64,000 nucleotides of DNA from Microbacteriaceae bacterium (lineage in GTDB: Bacteria; Actinomycetota; Actinomycetes; Actinomycetales; Microbacteriaceae): NCBI GenBank assembly GCA_024639845.1, contig JAHEGG010000005.1, positions 62,001 through 126,000 on the forward strand, in the 5' to 3' direction. Below, one piece after another: positions 27,721 through 36,854 of this stretch. A program made the position numbers and the translations under genes. Under the pieces are notes generated by a model. That model worked only from the letters and a program-made list of their open reading frames with translations, was not told the origin of the DNA and did not search any database. Within the stretch, counting starts at the first letter, position 1. Each line of letters starts with the position of its first letter.

Positions 27721-28628
27721 TGAAAGTTCTCGCGTGTCCCGGACAAGGTTCTCAGACGCCTGGCTTTATTGGTTCATGGATTGACTTTGAGCGCTTTCGA
27801 GAGGCGTTTTCGCGACTCACATTCTTTTCTGGCATTGACCTAGAGGGTCACGGACTCTTCAGTGACGCGGACACGATTCGCGACACCGCGATCGCACAAC
27901 CACTGATTGTGGCGGCGACTATCGCATCAGCTCACGAATTGGATTCTGGTTCATGGGATGGGGTGGCAGGTCACTCCGTCGGTGAGGTTGCTGCCTTAGC
28001 GCTTGCAGGCGTGTTAAGCGAAGAGGACGCCATGCGCCTCGTGGTGAAGCGCGGACAAGAGATGGCAAAAGCAGCCGCCAAAACTTCCACATCTATGGCA
28101 GCCGTTCTTGGTGGGGATCAGACCGAGATCTTAACTGCACTGCAAGAGCGGGGGCTCTACCCCGCTAACTTCAACGGCGGCGGGCAAATAGTGGCAGCCG
28201 GACAAACCGAATTGATTCAAGAGATGGTTGCAAACGGTATTGCCGGCGCTCGCGTAGTTCAGTTACAAGTCGCCGGGGCATTTCACACGCCATTTATGCA
28301 AGAGGCCGTCGATGCACTAGCGGAGTTCGCATCCACACTCTCAGTGCAGGACCCAAAGATTTCCCTCTGGTCTAACAAGGATGGGCGCTTAGTCAAGTCA
28401 GGTTCCGAAGCCCTCGATCTTCTGGTTGGCCAAGTGGCAAACCCCGTTCGTTGGGATCTATGCATGAACGCTATGCAAGAGGCGGGTGTCACCGGTTTTG
28501 TCGAACTTGCTCCCGGCGGCGCTCTCGCCGGTTTGGCAAAGCGTGGCATGACCGGTGTGGAAATAGTCGCTCTGAAGACACGCGACAATCTTGCAGCCGC
28601 CAAAGAACTACTCTCACGAAACGCCTAA
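27720..28628 (+). CDS. fabD: Malonyl-CoA:ACP transacylase
   Basis: Loads malonyl groups onto acyl carrier protein for type II fatty acid synthesis. The 302-residue protein has the N-terminal PGQGSQTPGF, the nucleophile serine in VAGHSVGEVAALALAG, and the catalytic His in VAGAFHTPFM. The GTG start shares its G with the aceE stop. fabH follows after 13 nt. Gene order fabD-fabH-acpP-fabF is the standard actinobacterial FAS II cluster. Confidence 0.96.
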   Translation: MKVLACPGQGSQTPGFIGSWIDFERFREAFSRLTFFSGIDLEGHGLFSDADTIRDTAIAQPLIVAATIASAHELDSGSWDGVAGHSVGEVAALALAGVLSEEDAMRLVVKRGQEMAKAAAKTSTSMAAVLGGDQTEILTALQERGLYPANFNGGGQIVAAGQTELIQEMVANGIAGARVVQLQVAGAFHTPFMQEAVDALAEFASTLSVQDPKISLWSNKDGRLVKSGSEALDLLVGQVANPVRWDLCMNAMQEAGVTGFVELAPGGALAGLAKRGMTGVEIVALKTRDNLAAAKELLSRNA

Positions 28629-28641
28629 CCCCGAGGAACCC

Positions 28642-29646
28642 GTGTCAAAACCCGTGCTCAAACAATACGAACTGAACAAGTACTCGAGAATCTATTCGCT
28701 CGGTGCAGCTCGAGGCGAACTCGTTGTTACGAACGACGACATTGCCGGACCGATCGACTCATCAGATGAATGGATTCGTCAACGCACCGGAATCATCACT
28801 CGGCGTCGAGCTGGCAAAGACACCAGCATGATGGACCTCGCGGTTGCCGCTGCCAAAGAGGCAATCGAAAAGGCAGGCATCGATCCAAAAGAAATCGGTG
28901 CAGTTGTTTTCAATACGATCACGCACCCATACATGACACCGTCGGCGGCAACTCTTCTTGCTGAATTAGTTGGAGCAAATCCAGCGCCTGCATACGACAT
29001 CTCCGCGGCCTGCGCTGGATATTGCTACGGAATCGCGCAAGCAGACGCTCTTGTGCGTTCGGGAGTAGCAAAGTACGTGCTCGTCGTAGGTGCCGAAAAG
29101 CTAACCGACATAATCGATCCAACCGATCGCACTATCAGCTTTCTGCTTGGAGACGGCGCTGGGGCCGCAATCGTCGGACCGTCAGATTTCCCTGGCATCA
29201 GCCCAACCGTATGGGGTTCCGATGGTTCTCAGTGGGACGCCGTCAGCATGACCTCGAGCCTGCTCGATTTCAGAGATGGCAAGAGTTCCTGGCCTACCAT
29301 CCGTCAAGAAGGTCAAACCGTATTCCGCTGGGCCGTCTGGGAAATGGCAAAAGTTGCCAAGAAAGCCCTTGAAGTGGCTGGCATCGAAGCGAAAGATCTA
29401 TCTGCTCTGGTAACGCATCAGGCGAACATCCGAATCATTGATGAAATGGTCAAGCAGCTACAATTGCCGGAATCCGTAGCTGTTGCGCGCGACATCGTAA
29501 ACACCGGAAACACCTCGGCCGCCAGTGTTCCGCTGGCCATGCATGAACTTCTCCGCACCGGCGCGGTGAAATCGGGCGGTTACGCTCTAGAAATCGGCTT
29601 TGGCGCAGGGCTTGCCTTCGCGGCCCAAGTGGTCGTTCTGCCCTAA
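28642..29646 (+). CDS. fabH: 3-oxoacyl-ACP synthase III
   Basis: Starts fatty acid chains by condensing an acyl-CoA primer with malonyl-ACP; in relatives it accepts branched primers. The 334-residue thiolase-fold enzyme has the active-site Cys in DISAACAGYCYGIA, His in LVTHQANIRIID and Asn in NTGNTSAASVP. Start GTG 28642 is supported by CGAGGA five bases upstream; an earlier in-frame ATG lies within fabD. acpP follows after 35 nt. Confidence 0.96.
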   Translation: MSKPVLKQYELNKYSRIYSLGAARGELVVTNDDIAGPIDSSDEWIRQRTGIITRRRAGKDTSMMDLAVAAAKEAIEKAGIDPKEIGAVVFNTITHPYMTPSAATLLAELVGANPAPAYDISAACAGYCYGIAQADALVRSGVAKYVLVVGAEKLTDIIDPTDRTISFLLGDGAGAAIVGPSDFPGISPTVWGSDGSQWDAVSMTSSLLDFRDGKSSWPTIRQEGQTVFRWAVWEMAKVAKKALEVAGIEAKDLSALVTHQANIRIIDEMVKQLQLPESVAVARDIVNTGNTSAASVPLAMHELLRTGAVKSGGYALEIGFGAGLAFAAQVVVLP

Positions 29647-29681
29647 AATCGATACTGGTAACACAATCTAAGGAGAAATCA

Positions 29682-29927
29682 ATGGCCCACTCGCAAGCAG
29701 ACGTTCTTGCAGGTCTTGCTGAAATCGTCAACGACGAGACCGGCATCGCTACCGACGCAGTTCAAATGGACAAGCACTTCACCAACGACCTTGACATCGA
29801 CTCGATCTCGATGATGACAATCGTCGTCAACTGTGAAGACCGCTTTGGCGTCAAGATTCCAGACGAAGAAGTAAAGAACCTCAACACCGTCGCCGACGCT
29901 GTTAACTTCATCGTCAGTGCTTCCTAA
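29682..29927 (+). CDS. acpP: Acyl carrier protein
   Basis: Acidic 81-residue carrier that holds growing acyl chains on a phosphopantetheine arm. The attachment serine is in NDLDIDSISMM. The central serine motif reads DIDS where DLDS is usual. AAGGAG precedes ATG 29682. It lies between the two condensing enzyme genes fabH and fabF. Confidence 0.96.
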   Translation: MAHSQADVLAGLAEIVNDETGIATDAVQMDKHFTNDLDIDSISMMTIVVNCEDRFGVKIPDEEVKNLNTVADAVNFIVSAS

Positions 29928-29945
29928 GGAATTAGAGAAGTCACA

Positions 29946-31181
29946 ATGACCAAGAAGATCGTCGTTACCGGGCTGGGTGCTACTACCCCACTCGGTGGCG
30001 ACGTTCGCACCACTTGGAATCGACTTCTCTCCGGCCAATCCGGTATTCGAACTATTGAAGCCGAATGGATCGCGAAACACGAAGTACCTGTAACTTTTGC
30101 CGGTCAGGCAGCCGTTCCAGCAGCCGAGATTCTCACACCTCAAGAAATCAAAAGACTCGACCCTTCGAGTCAGTTCGCCTTGATCTCAGCACGAGAAGCT
30201 TGGGCAGATGCAGGCTCACCCACTGTTACACCAGAGCGCTTTGCAGTCGAGTATTCAACCGGTATTGGCGGAGTCTGGACTCTTCTCGACGCTTACGAGA
30301 CCCTGAATGAAAGGGGTCCTCGCCGAGTTCTTCCGATGACCGTTCCAATGCTCATGCCCAATGGCCCCGCAGCGGCGATCGGCATGGACCTGGCAGCCAG
30401 AGGTGGCGTTCGCACAGCGGTTTCCGCCTGCGCATCTTCAACCGAGGCAATTTCTAACGCTTACAATCGCCTCCAAACCGGCGAAGTAGACATCGTTATC
30501 GCTGGAGGTTGCGAGGCCGCAATCCATGCACTTCCTTTGAGCGCGTTTGCCGCCATGCACGCTCTCAGCAAGCGCAACGACGATCCTGCAGCGGCGTCCC
30601 GACCTTATGACGCGAACCGCGACGGCTTTGTGATGGGTGAAGGTGGAGCATCCTTGGTGCTAGAAACCGAAGAACATGCACTAGCCCGTGGTGCGAAGAT
30701 TTATGCAGAACTCGCCGGCGGAGCCGTAACTTCTGACGCTTATCACATCACAGCGCCAGACCCTGAAGGTTCGGGTGCAGCAAGAGCAGTTTTGGCTACT
30801 TTGGCGCAAGCTGGAGCGACGATCGAAGATGTTAAGCACATCAACGCGCACGCAACTTCAACTCCTGTTGGTGACATCGCAGAATACAACGCTCTAAAGC
30901 GAGTCTTTGGCGATCTGCTGGCGAGCATCCCAGTTACCGCAACCAAATCGTCCACCGGTCACTTGCTCGGGGCCGCTGGCGCTGTAGAAGCGATCTTCAC
31001 CATTCTTGCGCTTCACGAAAACAAGATTCCACCAACTATCAACCTCGATGACCAAGACCCAGAAATTCCGTTGGATGTCGTGACGTCGCCGAGGGGCATC
31101 GAGGGCGAAAAGGCCCTTGCGATTAGCAACTCATTCGGCTTCGGCGGCCATAACGCCGTGGTTGCTTTCAGACGCTTCTAG
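29946..31181 (+). CDS. fabF: 3-oxoacyl-ACP synthase II
   Basis: Elongating condensing enzyme of fatty acid synthesis. The 411-residue protein shows the Cys nucleophile in TAVSACASSTEAIS, the first His in INAHATSTPVGD and the second in SSTGHLLGAAGA, with the C-terminal NSFGFGGHNA. It is the last gene of the aceE-fab block. Its TAG stop lies in CTAG at 31178-31181, whose complement is the stop of the convergent DUF3145 gene, so no room is left for a terminator. Confidence 0.97.
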   Translation: MTKKIVVTGLGATTPLGGDVRTTWNRLLSGQSGIRTIEAEWIAKHEVPVTFAGQAAVPAAEILTPQEIKRLDPSSQFALISAREAWADAGSPTVTPERFAVEYSTGIGGVWTLLDAYETLNERGPRRVLPMTVPMLMPNGPAAAIGMDLAARGGVRTAVSACASSTEAISNAYNRLQTGEVDIVIAGGCEAAIHALPLSAFAAMHALSKRNDDPAAASRPYDANRDGFVMGEGGASLVLETEEHALARGAKIYAELAGGAVTSDAYHITAPDPEGSGAARAVLATLAQAGATIEDVKHINAHATSTPVGDIAEYNALKRVFGDLLASIPVTATKSSTGHLLGAAGAVEAIFTILALHENKIPPTINLDDQDPEIPLDVVTSPRGIEGEKALAISNSFGFGGHNAVVAFRRF

Positions 31182-31642
31182 GCGACACCTACCGACGACA
31201 TTTGAGTCATAGATTGCTCTAAGGCTTGTTCAAAGTCGTTGTTCCATTCTTCAAGGCACTCGCTAGCGATAAGCCGTTCAAACTTGACCATGTTCTGGTT
31301 CGCTTGCCTTAGAAGTTCGCGAAGTCGGTGCTCTTGCACGATGGCATTACCAAAGGAATCAATAGCACAGCCCCTTAGCCCCAACCTCGGGCTAAATGCG
31401 AAGCGGTAGGCATCAAGCTCTGTGCGCGTAATCACGTCGAATCGAACATCGCCAAGTTTCATAGTTGCCGCGATGAGCTCATGAATCCGCAGCGAAGAGA
31501 TATCCCCAGCCCAGGTCTTGTCGTTACCTGAGCGTGTGTGGCTCGGCTTAAGAGAACGTGCCGTTAGAACGGCAGAGATTAGTCCTAGGCGTGACGAATC
31601 GAGACCATATGTGGTCAACTCGACTTTTAGTTTTTGATTCAA
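31178..31642 (-). CDS. DUF3145 family protein
   Basis: A protein of about 154 residues similar to the actinobacterial DUF3145 family. Recognisable parts are TWAGDISSLRIHELIAA, DVRFDVITR and YRFAFSPRLGLRGCAIDSFGNAIV. Members commonly follow the fabD-fabH-acpP-fabF cluster, as here, although on the opposite strand. The function is unknown. I take TTG 31642 as start because AAGGAG sits eight bases upstream; a TTG at 31678 without such a site is the alternative. The tail-to-tail overlap with fabF is four bases. Confidence 0.75.
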   Translation of the reverse strand: MNQKLKVELTTYGLDSSRLGLISAVLTARSLKPSHTRSGNDKTWAGDISSLRIHELIAATMKLGDVRFDVITRTELDAYRFAFSPRLGLRGCAIDSFGNAIVQEHRLRELLRQANQNMVKFERLIASECLEEWNNDFEQALEQSMTQMSSVGVA

Positions 31643-31764
31643 CGCACGAACTCCTTGCTCTTGATACGTCTTCCCCAACGATCAGAGCGCTTGTGCGAGT
31701 TTCCAGAGTACGCCTGACCTGCGTTCATGTCAAAGTCGTTTATGGTGGAAGCGAGGAGGCGAAA

Positions 31765-32382
31765 ATGGCCAAACTTTATTTCCGTCACGGCGCAATGAAT
31801 TCGGGCAAAAGTACCGCTCTCTTGCAAGTTGCCCACAACTACGAAGAGCGTGGACAGGCCGTTGTCTTGGCTAAACCGAACATCGATAGTAAGGGTGACC
31901 AAGCCATCGTTTCGCGTCTGGGTGTGGAGCGCTCCGTTGATCTACTAATCCATCCCGATGAAAACCTTCGGGTCGAGTTCACGCTTCTTCGCAACGAGCA
32001 CAATGCCCGCAGCAACTCGCCAATTTCTTGTCTTTTGATTGATGAAGCACAGTTTCTAACGAGGAACCAGGTCAACCAAGCACTTGAGATTGCCGTGCTT
32101 GATGGTGTCCCCGTGCTTGCCTACGGAATCAGAACCGACTTTCAGACGCGTGGTTTTCCGGGCAGCATTCGCCTTTTAGAGATCGCTCACAGCCTCGAGG
32201 AACTGAAGACCATCTGTCGCTGCGGTAAGAAGGCTATGTTCAATGCCCGCAAGGCTGGTGGCCGTTTTATCTTCGATGGCGATCAGGTCGCAATCGACGG
32301 GGATGTTGTGACCTATGAGTCGCTCTGTCCCAGCTGCTATTTCAAAGAGTCCGACTCAGCCGGGGCAAGTCCACTTGACTAG
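31765..32382 (+). CDS. tdk: Thymidine kinase
   Basis: Salvage enzyme making dTMP from thymidine. The 205-residue type II kinase shows the P-loop GAMNSGKSTALL, the Walker B-type LLIDEAQFL, and two zinc-binding cysteine pairs (CRCG and CPSC). GAGGAGG precedes ATG 31765 at good distance; the open frame upstream has no homology. It stands alone on the plus strand, with TATGGT at about 31740 as a possible -10, and is absent from this position in mycobacteria, so it belongs to the less conserved part of the window. Confidence 0.93.
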   Translation: MAKLYFRHGAMNSGKSTALLQVAHNYEERGQAVVLAKPNIDSKGDQAIVSRLGVERSVDLLIHPDENLRVEFTLLRNEHNARSNSPISCLLIDEAQFLTRNQVNQALEIAVLDGVPVLAYGIRTDFQTRGFPGSIRLLEIAHSLEELKTICRCGKKAMFNARKAGGRFIFDGDQVAIDGDVVTYESLCPSCYFKESDSAGASPLD

Positions 32383-32395
32383 CTGGCATCAAAGC

Positions 32396-32429
32396 GAAAC
32401 GGCAGCCCTGCGGCTGCCGTTTCTACTTT
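32396..32429 (+). terminator. Terminator between tdk and the pullulanase gene
   Basis: GAAACGGCAGCC pairs perfectly with GGCTGCCGTTTC over a four-base loop (CTGC), followed by TACTTTTTT on the plus strand. It ends tdk and may also stop the convergent pullulanase transcript, though the T run on that side is weak. Confidence 0.88.
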
Positions 32430-32437
32430 TTTGCTAA

Positions 32438-35146
32438 CTATTTGTAAATCACCATCGTGCTCTTGGCTGGAACACTGATCTTCGAAACGGATTTCAAAGT
32501 TGCCAAGGTAGACACGCCAGCTTTGTCTCCTTGGACAACGACTTTCCATGTCGACTTCACGCCCGGAACAGTGACACTCTGGGTTAGTTTGCTGGAGTTG
32601 TGCACCACGATAATCGTTGACCATTTGTCGCCCACCGCGGAACCGTTGAGCTTGTAGGCGATGACCGACGCGCCAGTTGTCAGGAAGGTAAGGTTCGACT
32701 TGACCTGCGCGGCGGTCGAAAGCCTGAATGCCGGGTGAGCCTTGCGGATCGCCAGCAAGCCCTTCACATAGTTCAAGGTAGTTGCATAAGTCACACGCTG
32801 CTTGTACTTGAGCGAGTTTGGCGCGTCACCTGAGTTGTAAGAGTTCCCGTCTCCGCCCTTAGTTCGTTCAAACTCTTGACCAGCATGAATGAAAGGTAGC
32901 CCCTGAGCTAAAAGTGGGATCGAGGTAGCGAAACGCTGTGCCTGTGATCTCGAAGCTGCGGTACCACCATATGAAGCGACAAGTTTGTCAGCTAACGTGA
33001 GGTTATCGTGCGCCTCCACGTAGTTGACTGACTGGCCAGGATCATTCGTGAGCCAGTTGCCGCTTACGCTGGACGAATAAGGGATGTTTCCCGTGATGCC
33101 TGCCATCACGTCGTTCTTGCGACCTAGATTTCCTGTGGCCCAACCAGCTTCATCCGCGTTGAATACCGAACCTTTGATGCCGTCTCTTATTTGGTCATTG
33201 AATGCCGAGATGCCTACTAGGCTCTCGATGTTCAACTGGGTTGCGCGCTGGTCCTCTGGCAGTCCACCCATGTTCCAACCCTCACCAATCACAAGGATGG
33301 TTGGATCTACGGCAGTTACAGCGGCGCGAACCTGCTGCATAGTGGTGATGTCCAGGATTCCCATCAGGTCAAAACGGAATCCGTCAAGTTTGTATTCGCT
33401 TGCCCAGTATTTGACCGAGTCGACGATGAATTTGCGAACCATCGGGCGCTCCGACGCAACTTCGTTTCCACATCCAGTGCCATTAAGCAGAGTGCCCGTG
33501 TCATCCGTTCTGAAGAAATAGCCAGGAGTGATGAGTTCGAACGAGAAGCTCGAAGCATTCGCTACGTGGTTGTAAACGACGTCCATTACCACACGTAGAC
33601 CATTTGCGTGCAGATTTTGTACTGCTTGTTTTAGTTCTGTGATGCGCGCGGTGGGATTAGTTGCATCGCTTGAATAACCACCCTCAGGAACGTTGTAGTT
33701 GTCTGGGTCGTAGCCCCAGTTGAAGGTTGGCGAAGTCTCATCGCCGCCAGAGGCGAAGTCATAAATCGGGAGCAACTGAACGTGGGTTACACCAAGATCC
33801 TTAATCGCTGCGACACCGGTTTTGGTGGTGTAGTTAGTGATCACTTTCTTCTTAGTCTTCGGGTCAGTAGTTGTAACCGACCAGCTGTATGAAGTGTTGT
33901 TGTCGGTGAGCGCTAAGAACTTGTTCTTGTGAGCCGCGGGGATGCCGCTAGAGGCGTTGTTAGAAAAGTCGCGAACGTGCAGTTCGTAGAAGCTGGCGTC
34001 AACCGCTTTGCCACTGAACGCTGGCTTAGCGGTTTTGTTCCAACCAGTCGGATCGGTGGAAACGAGATCAATCACGACACCTCTCGCTCCGTTTGCAGTC
34101 GCAGTGCGCGCATATGGGTCGATTGATCTAACGGTCTCACCGTTTCGAGTCACCTGATACCCGTAAATGGTTCCCTTTCGATCGCCCGAGAGAGTCACCG
34201 ACCATGTGCCCTTTTCACCCTTTTCCATAACCGTTGCTGTGGCCTGAGCCGAAGGGCTAGTTGCTGAGGCATAGGTCATAAGTGAGACGGATGTTGCTAG
34301 AGGCGCCCAGAGCTTGAAAGTGGTCGAGCTTGGAGTGTATGTAGCACCGAGGTCATCACCGGTGTAGTTAAAGGCATCGTTGAATCCTGTGGAGTTCATG
34401 ACGTTTCCAATCGCAGCAACCTTCGAACCAAATGTGGTTTCGGGGGTTCCGCCCGTGTGAGTGACTGTGTAAGTCTGACCGAAAGTAATTGCCGAGCTCA
34501 GTGTGAGTGTCAGGCTGCTAGAGCTAGTGCCATTTCCTCCTCGAAGGGCAACGGAAGTAACCGACAATCCACCACTGACGGTGAAACCGTTATTGCCACC
34601 GCCTTGGGCTGGAGTGAACTGTTGGTTGAGGTTGACCGTTATTTTGTTCAAATCGTCGATGCTGGCTCCAACAATGGCCGGAGCAGGAACCTCAACAACT
34701 GGAGCCTCGGTGTAGATCTCACAGTCATCCTGTTTGATCCAAATCTCGGTTACACCAGTACCGTCGAAAGATGCGAATCGGTCGCCATTTTTAGACGGTC
34801 CACAACCGGTGCCTTCTTTTTTGACCCAGGCGCCCTTGCGAATGATGAAGCCGAGGTCCTTAAAATTGGCCATTCCATCGACATCCGCGACAGCAACCAT
34901 GCCGAAGTCGTCGGTCTGCGTGAAAGCGAAACCTGCGGAAGACACTTCTTTGTCACCGTTGCCATCGACATTGCGCCAGAGGTAAACATTCCAGGTGTCA
35001 TAGTCACCGGCGACGCGATTGTAATGCACGGTGAGTTTGACCTTGTCAGGCAGCGCTTGAGCCGAAGCGCCGGTGATAAACACCATCGCAATAGCGGTAA
35101 AGAGGGCTGCAACAGATGCAAAAAGTGAACGAAGTTTCTTCGACAT
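32438..35146 (-). CDS. pulA: Secreted type I pullulanase
   Basis: Extracellular enzyme that cuts alpha-1,6 links in pullulan, glycogen or starch. The 902-residue protein has a signal peptide (basic MSKKLRS, hydrophobic core, cleavage after about SAQA), a CBM41-like starch-binding domain (KLTVHYNRV...WNVYLW), a Big-like/linker region rich in T and S, a CBM48-type domain before the barrel, and a GH13 barrel with NWGYDPDNYNVPEGGYS (type I signature), VMDVVYNH, GFRFDLMG (nucleophile Asp), IGEGWN (acid Glu) and VEAHDN. Start ATG 35146 gives the best signal peptide; an ATG at 35251 would add a stretch lacking homology. No membrane anchor is visible at the C-terminus. Confidence 0.92.
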   Translation of the reverse strand: MSKKLRSLFASVAALFTAIAMVFITGASAQALPDKVKLTVHYNRVAGDYDTWNVYLWRNVDGNGDKEVSSAGFAFTQTDDFGMVAVADVDGMANFKDLGFIIRKGAWVKKEGTGCGPSKNGDRFASFDGTGVTEIWIKQDDCEIYTEAPVVEVPAPAIVGASIDDLNKITVNLNQQFTPAQGGGNNGFTVSGGLSVTSVALRGGNGTSSSSLTLTLSSAITFGQTYTVTHTGGTPETTFGSKVAAIGNVMNSTGFNDAFNYTGDDLGATYTPSSTTFKLWAPLATSVSLMTYASATSPSAQATATVMEKGEKGTWSVTLSGDRKGTIYGYQVTRNGETVRSIDPYARTATANGARGVVIDLVSTDPTGWNKTAKPAFSGKAVDASFYELHVRDFSNNASSGIPAAHKNKFLALTDNNTSYSWSVTTTDPKTKKKVITNYTTKTGVAAIKDLGVTHVQLLPIYDFASGGDETSPTFNWGYDPDNYNVPEGGYSSDATNPTARITELKQAVQNLHANGLRVVMDVVYNHVANASSFSFELITPGYFFRTDDTGTLLNGTGCGNEVASERPMVRKFIVDSVKYWASEYKLDGFRFDLMGILDITTMQQVRAAVTAVDPTILVIGEGWNMGGLPEDQRATQLNIESLVGISAFNDQIRDGIKGSVFNADEAGWATGNLGRKNDVMAGITGNIPYSSSVSGNWLTNDPGQSVNYVEAHDNLTLADKLVASYGGTAASRSQAQRFATSIPLLAQGLPFIHAGQEFERTKGGDGNSYNSGDAPNSLKYKQRVTYATTLNYVKGLLAIRKAHPAFRLSTAAQVKSNLTFLTTGASVIAYKLNGSAVGDKWSTIIVVHNSSKLTQSVTVPGVKSTWKVVVQGDKAGVSTLATLKSVSKISVPAKSTMVIYK

Positions 35147-35173
35147 TGAGAGAATGCTCTTTCGTGAGTTTTG

Positions 35174-35192
35174 TGTGAAATGTTCTTTCACA
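35174..35192. promoter_or_regulatory. Inverted repeat, possible operator of pulA
   Basis: TGTGAAA-TGTTC-TTTCACA is a perfect 7-bp inverted repeat about 30 bp upstream of the pulA start. TAGGCT (about 35214-35219, minus strand) is a candidate -10 just before it, which would put the repeat soon after +1, a usual place for a repressor. Further TTTCAC half sites lie nearby. The regulator is not known. Confidence 0.5.
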
Positions 35193-35228
35193 TGCAATAA
35201 AAAGAGCCTAAGACGCGGTGCGTGAAAG

Positions 35229-35251
35229 ATGAAATCAGTAAACGATTTCAT
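35229..35251 (-). terminator. Hairpin downstream of tRNA-CAT
   Basis: ATGAAATC pairs with GATTTCAT over a seven-base loop, just after the 3' end of the tRNA gene on the same strand, followed by CTTTC only. It may be a weak terminator between the tRNA and pulA, or part of the pulA leader. Confidence 0.4.
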
Positions 35252-35274
35252 AGCGGGTCGTTATCGAACCGTAA

Positions 35275-35351
35275 TGGTGGGGCGTGCGGGACTTGAACCC
35301 GCGACCGACGGATTATGAGTCCGCTGCTCTAACCGGCTGAGCTAACGCCCC
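35275..35351 (-). tRNA. tRNA with CAT anticodon (probably Ile2, possibly elongator Met)
   Basis: Complete cloverleaf: acceptor GGGGCGT/ACGCCCC, D arm GCTC...GAGC, anticodon loop CTCATAA, T loop TTCAAGT, discriminator A and encoded CCA. The CAT anticodon fits elongator Met, or Ile2 if the C is changed to lysidine. The stretch GACTCATAATC and the T-arm GGTTCAAGTCC are close to E. coli tRNA-Ile2. It is not an initiator because the acceptor 1-72 pair is G-C. Confidence 0.9.
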
Positions 35352-35362
35352 CTCATGCAAGC

Positions 35363-36853
35363 CTATCGCCTGCCATCTCTGAACCTTGCCAGTGCCCTAC
35401 GAATGGATCTTTCCAAGGCCTTAGATGCGGACAATGACTTCTTTACGACTTCAAAACGGATGTCATCGAACTTCTCGATGACATCGCCGGTGGATTCGTC
35501 GAGCCTTGCAATGACCCCGCTTGCAAGGCGCTTCGCCCCATCCCTCAGGGTTCGAGCTCGAGCGGCGAACTGCTTGAGTTGAGAAGAGTCTTGTTCGGTC
35601 AAGCGAATCGGTTGAGTGTAAGTATCTTCGTTATCTGAGCTTGGTTTGACCCCTAATTCGCCTCGATACAACTGCTCGAACCTGGAGATGGTGGTTGAGA
35701 TGTCGTGGCTTTGGATTCGACGCAGGGACGCCTGCCCCATCGTCCAGAGCTTTTGCTGAGACTGGCTGGCCAGCCAGATCATTTTTTCGGCAAGGTCGTC
35801 AACATCATCGGCCTCGAATAGCACGCCGTTCTCTTCGCGATAAACCAGATGTGGCAAGGCAGCAGCGTTAGCTGCGAGGATGGGCCTGCCGGATGCCATG
35901 GCCTCCATGGTGGCAATCGATTGCAACTCGGCAATACTCGGCATCACAAAGAAAGTACAGCCCTCGTAAGCCCGTTTCAGTTCTTCATCTGGGACCTCAC
36001 CGTAGAAGCGAACTCGATCGGCTAAACCCAGCTCCTCCGACCAGCGCTCGAGGCTTTTACGCTCTGATCCGTCGCCTACTATCGCTAGCTTTAGCCTCAT
36101 ACGCGTTGGAACTTTGGCGAACGCCTCAAGCAGCACCTGAACGCGTTTCTCGAAGTCAAGACGTCCAACATAAAGGGCAATAGGTGGATCGCTAACTAAA
36201 GTACCGGTGGTAGCGAACTGGCTTGCATCGATTCCGCAGGAAATCGCCAAGGCATTATCGATTGAGGTCGAATTCGCGAGGATTGCCGAAGCGGTTGCGG
36301 TTGGCGTCGTAACAGCCTCAGCGCGCAACAGAACACGTTCGGTGTCTCGCCAACTCAGGCTTGATGCGAAACCGGCCAGAAACTTGGGGATCCAAAAGGC
36401 GTATTTGATTAGATTCTCCGGCACTGTGTGGTTCGTCGCGATAAGTCGGACGCGCTTCTCGGCAGCAACCAAGGACAGGTACCTGCCGACCAGCAGGTGC
36501 GACTGGATGTGGATCGCGTCTGGTTCAATACGTGCGACGAGTCTGCCTAGCTTTGAACGAAGCCCGATTGGTGAAGAGAACCGAAGCGACTTATGACCCG
36601 GGACCGCATAGGACTTCAGTCTGTGCACGACAATAGGCACTCCATCGTGTATTTCACGATAGGTACCGAAGCGCTTATTGGTCGAGGGCGCGAATACGTG
36701 GACTTCATGCCCCTTCCGGGCGAGACCACCGGCCAATCGTTCTGCAAAGCGAGCCGCACCATTGATGTCTGGGGGAAATGTGTCGCAACCGATCGCGATT
36801 CGCAGCGGTTGCTCATCCGAGAGCTCGACAGCGCTTTCAAGCATTTGCTTCAC
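35363..36853 (-). CDS. Glycosyltransferase family 4, mannosyltransferase-like
   Basis: GT-B-fold transferase of about 496 residues. The N-terminal IAIGCDTFPPDINGAAR and the donor-site region with the E-x7-E type segment FFVMPSIAELQSIATMEAMA are typical of GT4 enzymes such as the PimB/MgtA group, which put mannose on lipids or diglycosylated acceptors. After about residue 390 there is a basic, helical C-terminal extension of ~100 residues ending RFRDGRR that may touch the membrane. Start is GTG 36853 with AAGG upstream, or ATG 36844. It directly follows the DMT transporter gene. Sugar and acceptor are unknown. Confidence 0.85.
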   Translation of the reverse strand: MKQMLESAVELSDEQPLRIAIGCDTFPPDINGAARFAERLAGGLARKGHEVHVFAPSTNKRFGTYREIHDGVPIVVHRLKSYAVPGHKSLRFSSPIGLRSKLGRLVARIEPDAIHIQSHLLVGRYLSLVAAEKRVRLIATNHTVPENLIKYAFWIPKFLAGFASSLSWRDTERVLLRAEAVTTPTATASAILANSTSIDNALAISCGIDASQFATTGTLVSDPPIALYVGRLDFEKRVQVLLEAFAKVPTRMRLKLAIVGDGSERKSLERWSEELGLADRVRFYGEVPDEELKRAYEGCTFFVMPSIAELQSIATMEAMASGRPILAANAAALPHLVYREENGVLFEADDVDDLAEKMIWLASQSQQKLWTMGQASLRRIQSHDISTTISRFEQLYRGELGVKPSSDNEDTYTQPIRLTEQDSSQLKQFAARARTLRDGAKRLASGVIARLDESTGDVIEKFDDIRFEVVKKSLSASKALERSIRRALARFRDGRR

Positions 36854-36854
36854 A

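Noticed and set aside
34457-35128. 223-codon plus-strand frame opposite the N-terminal region of pulA
   Set aside because: It runs against the signal peptide and starch-binding domain of a certain gene and has no motif or start signal.
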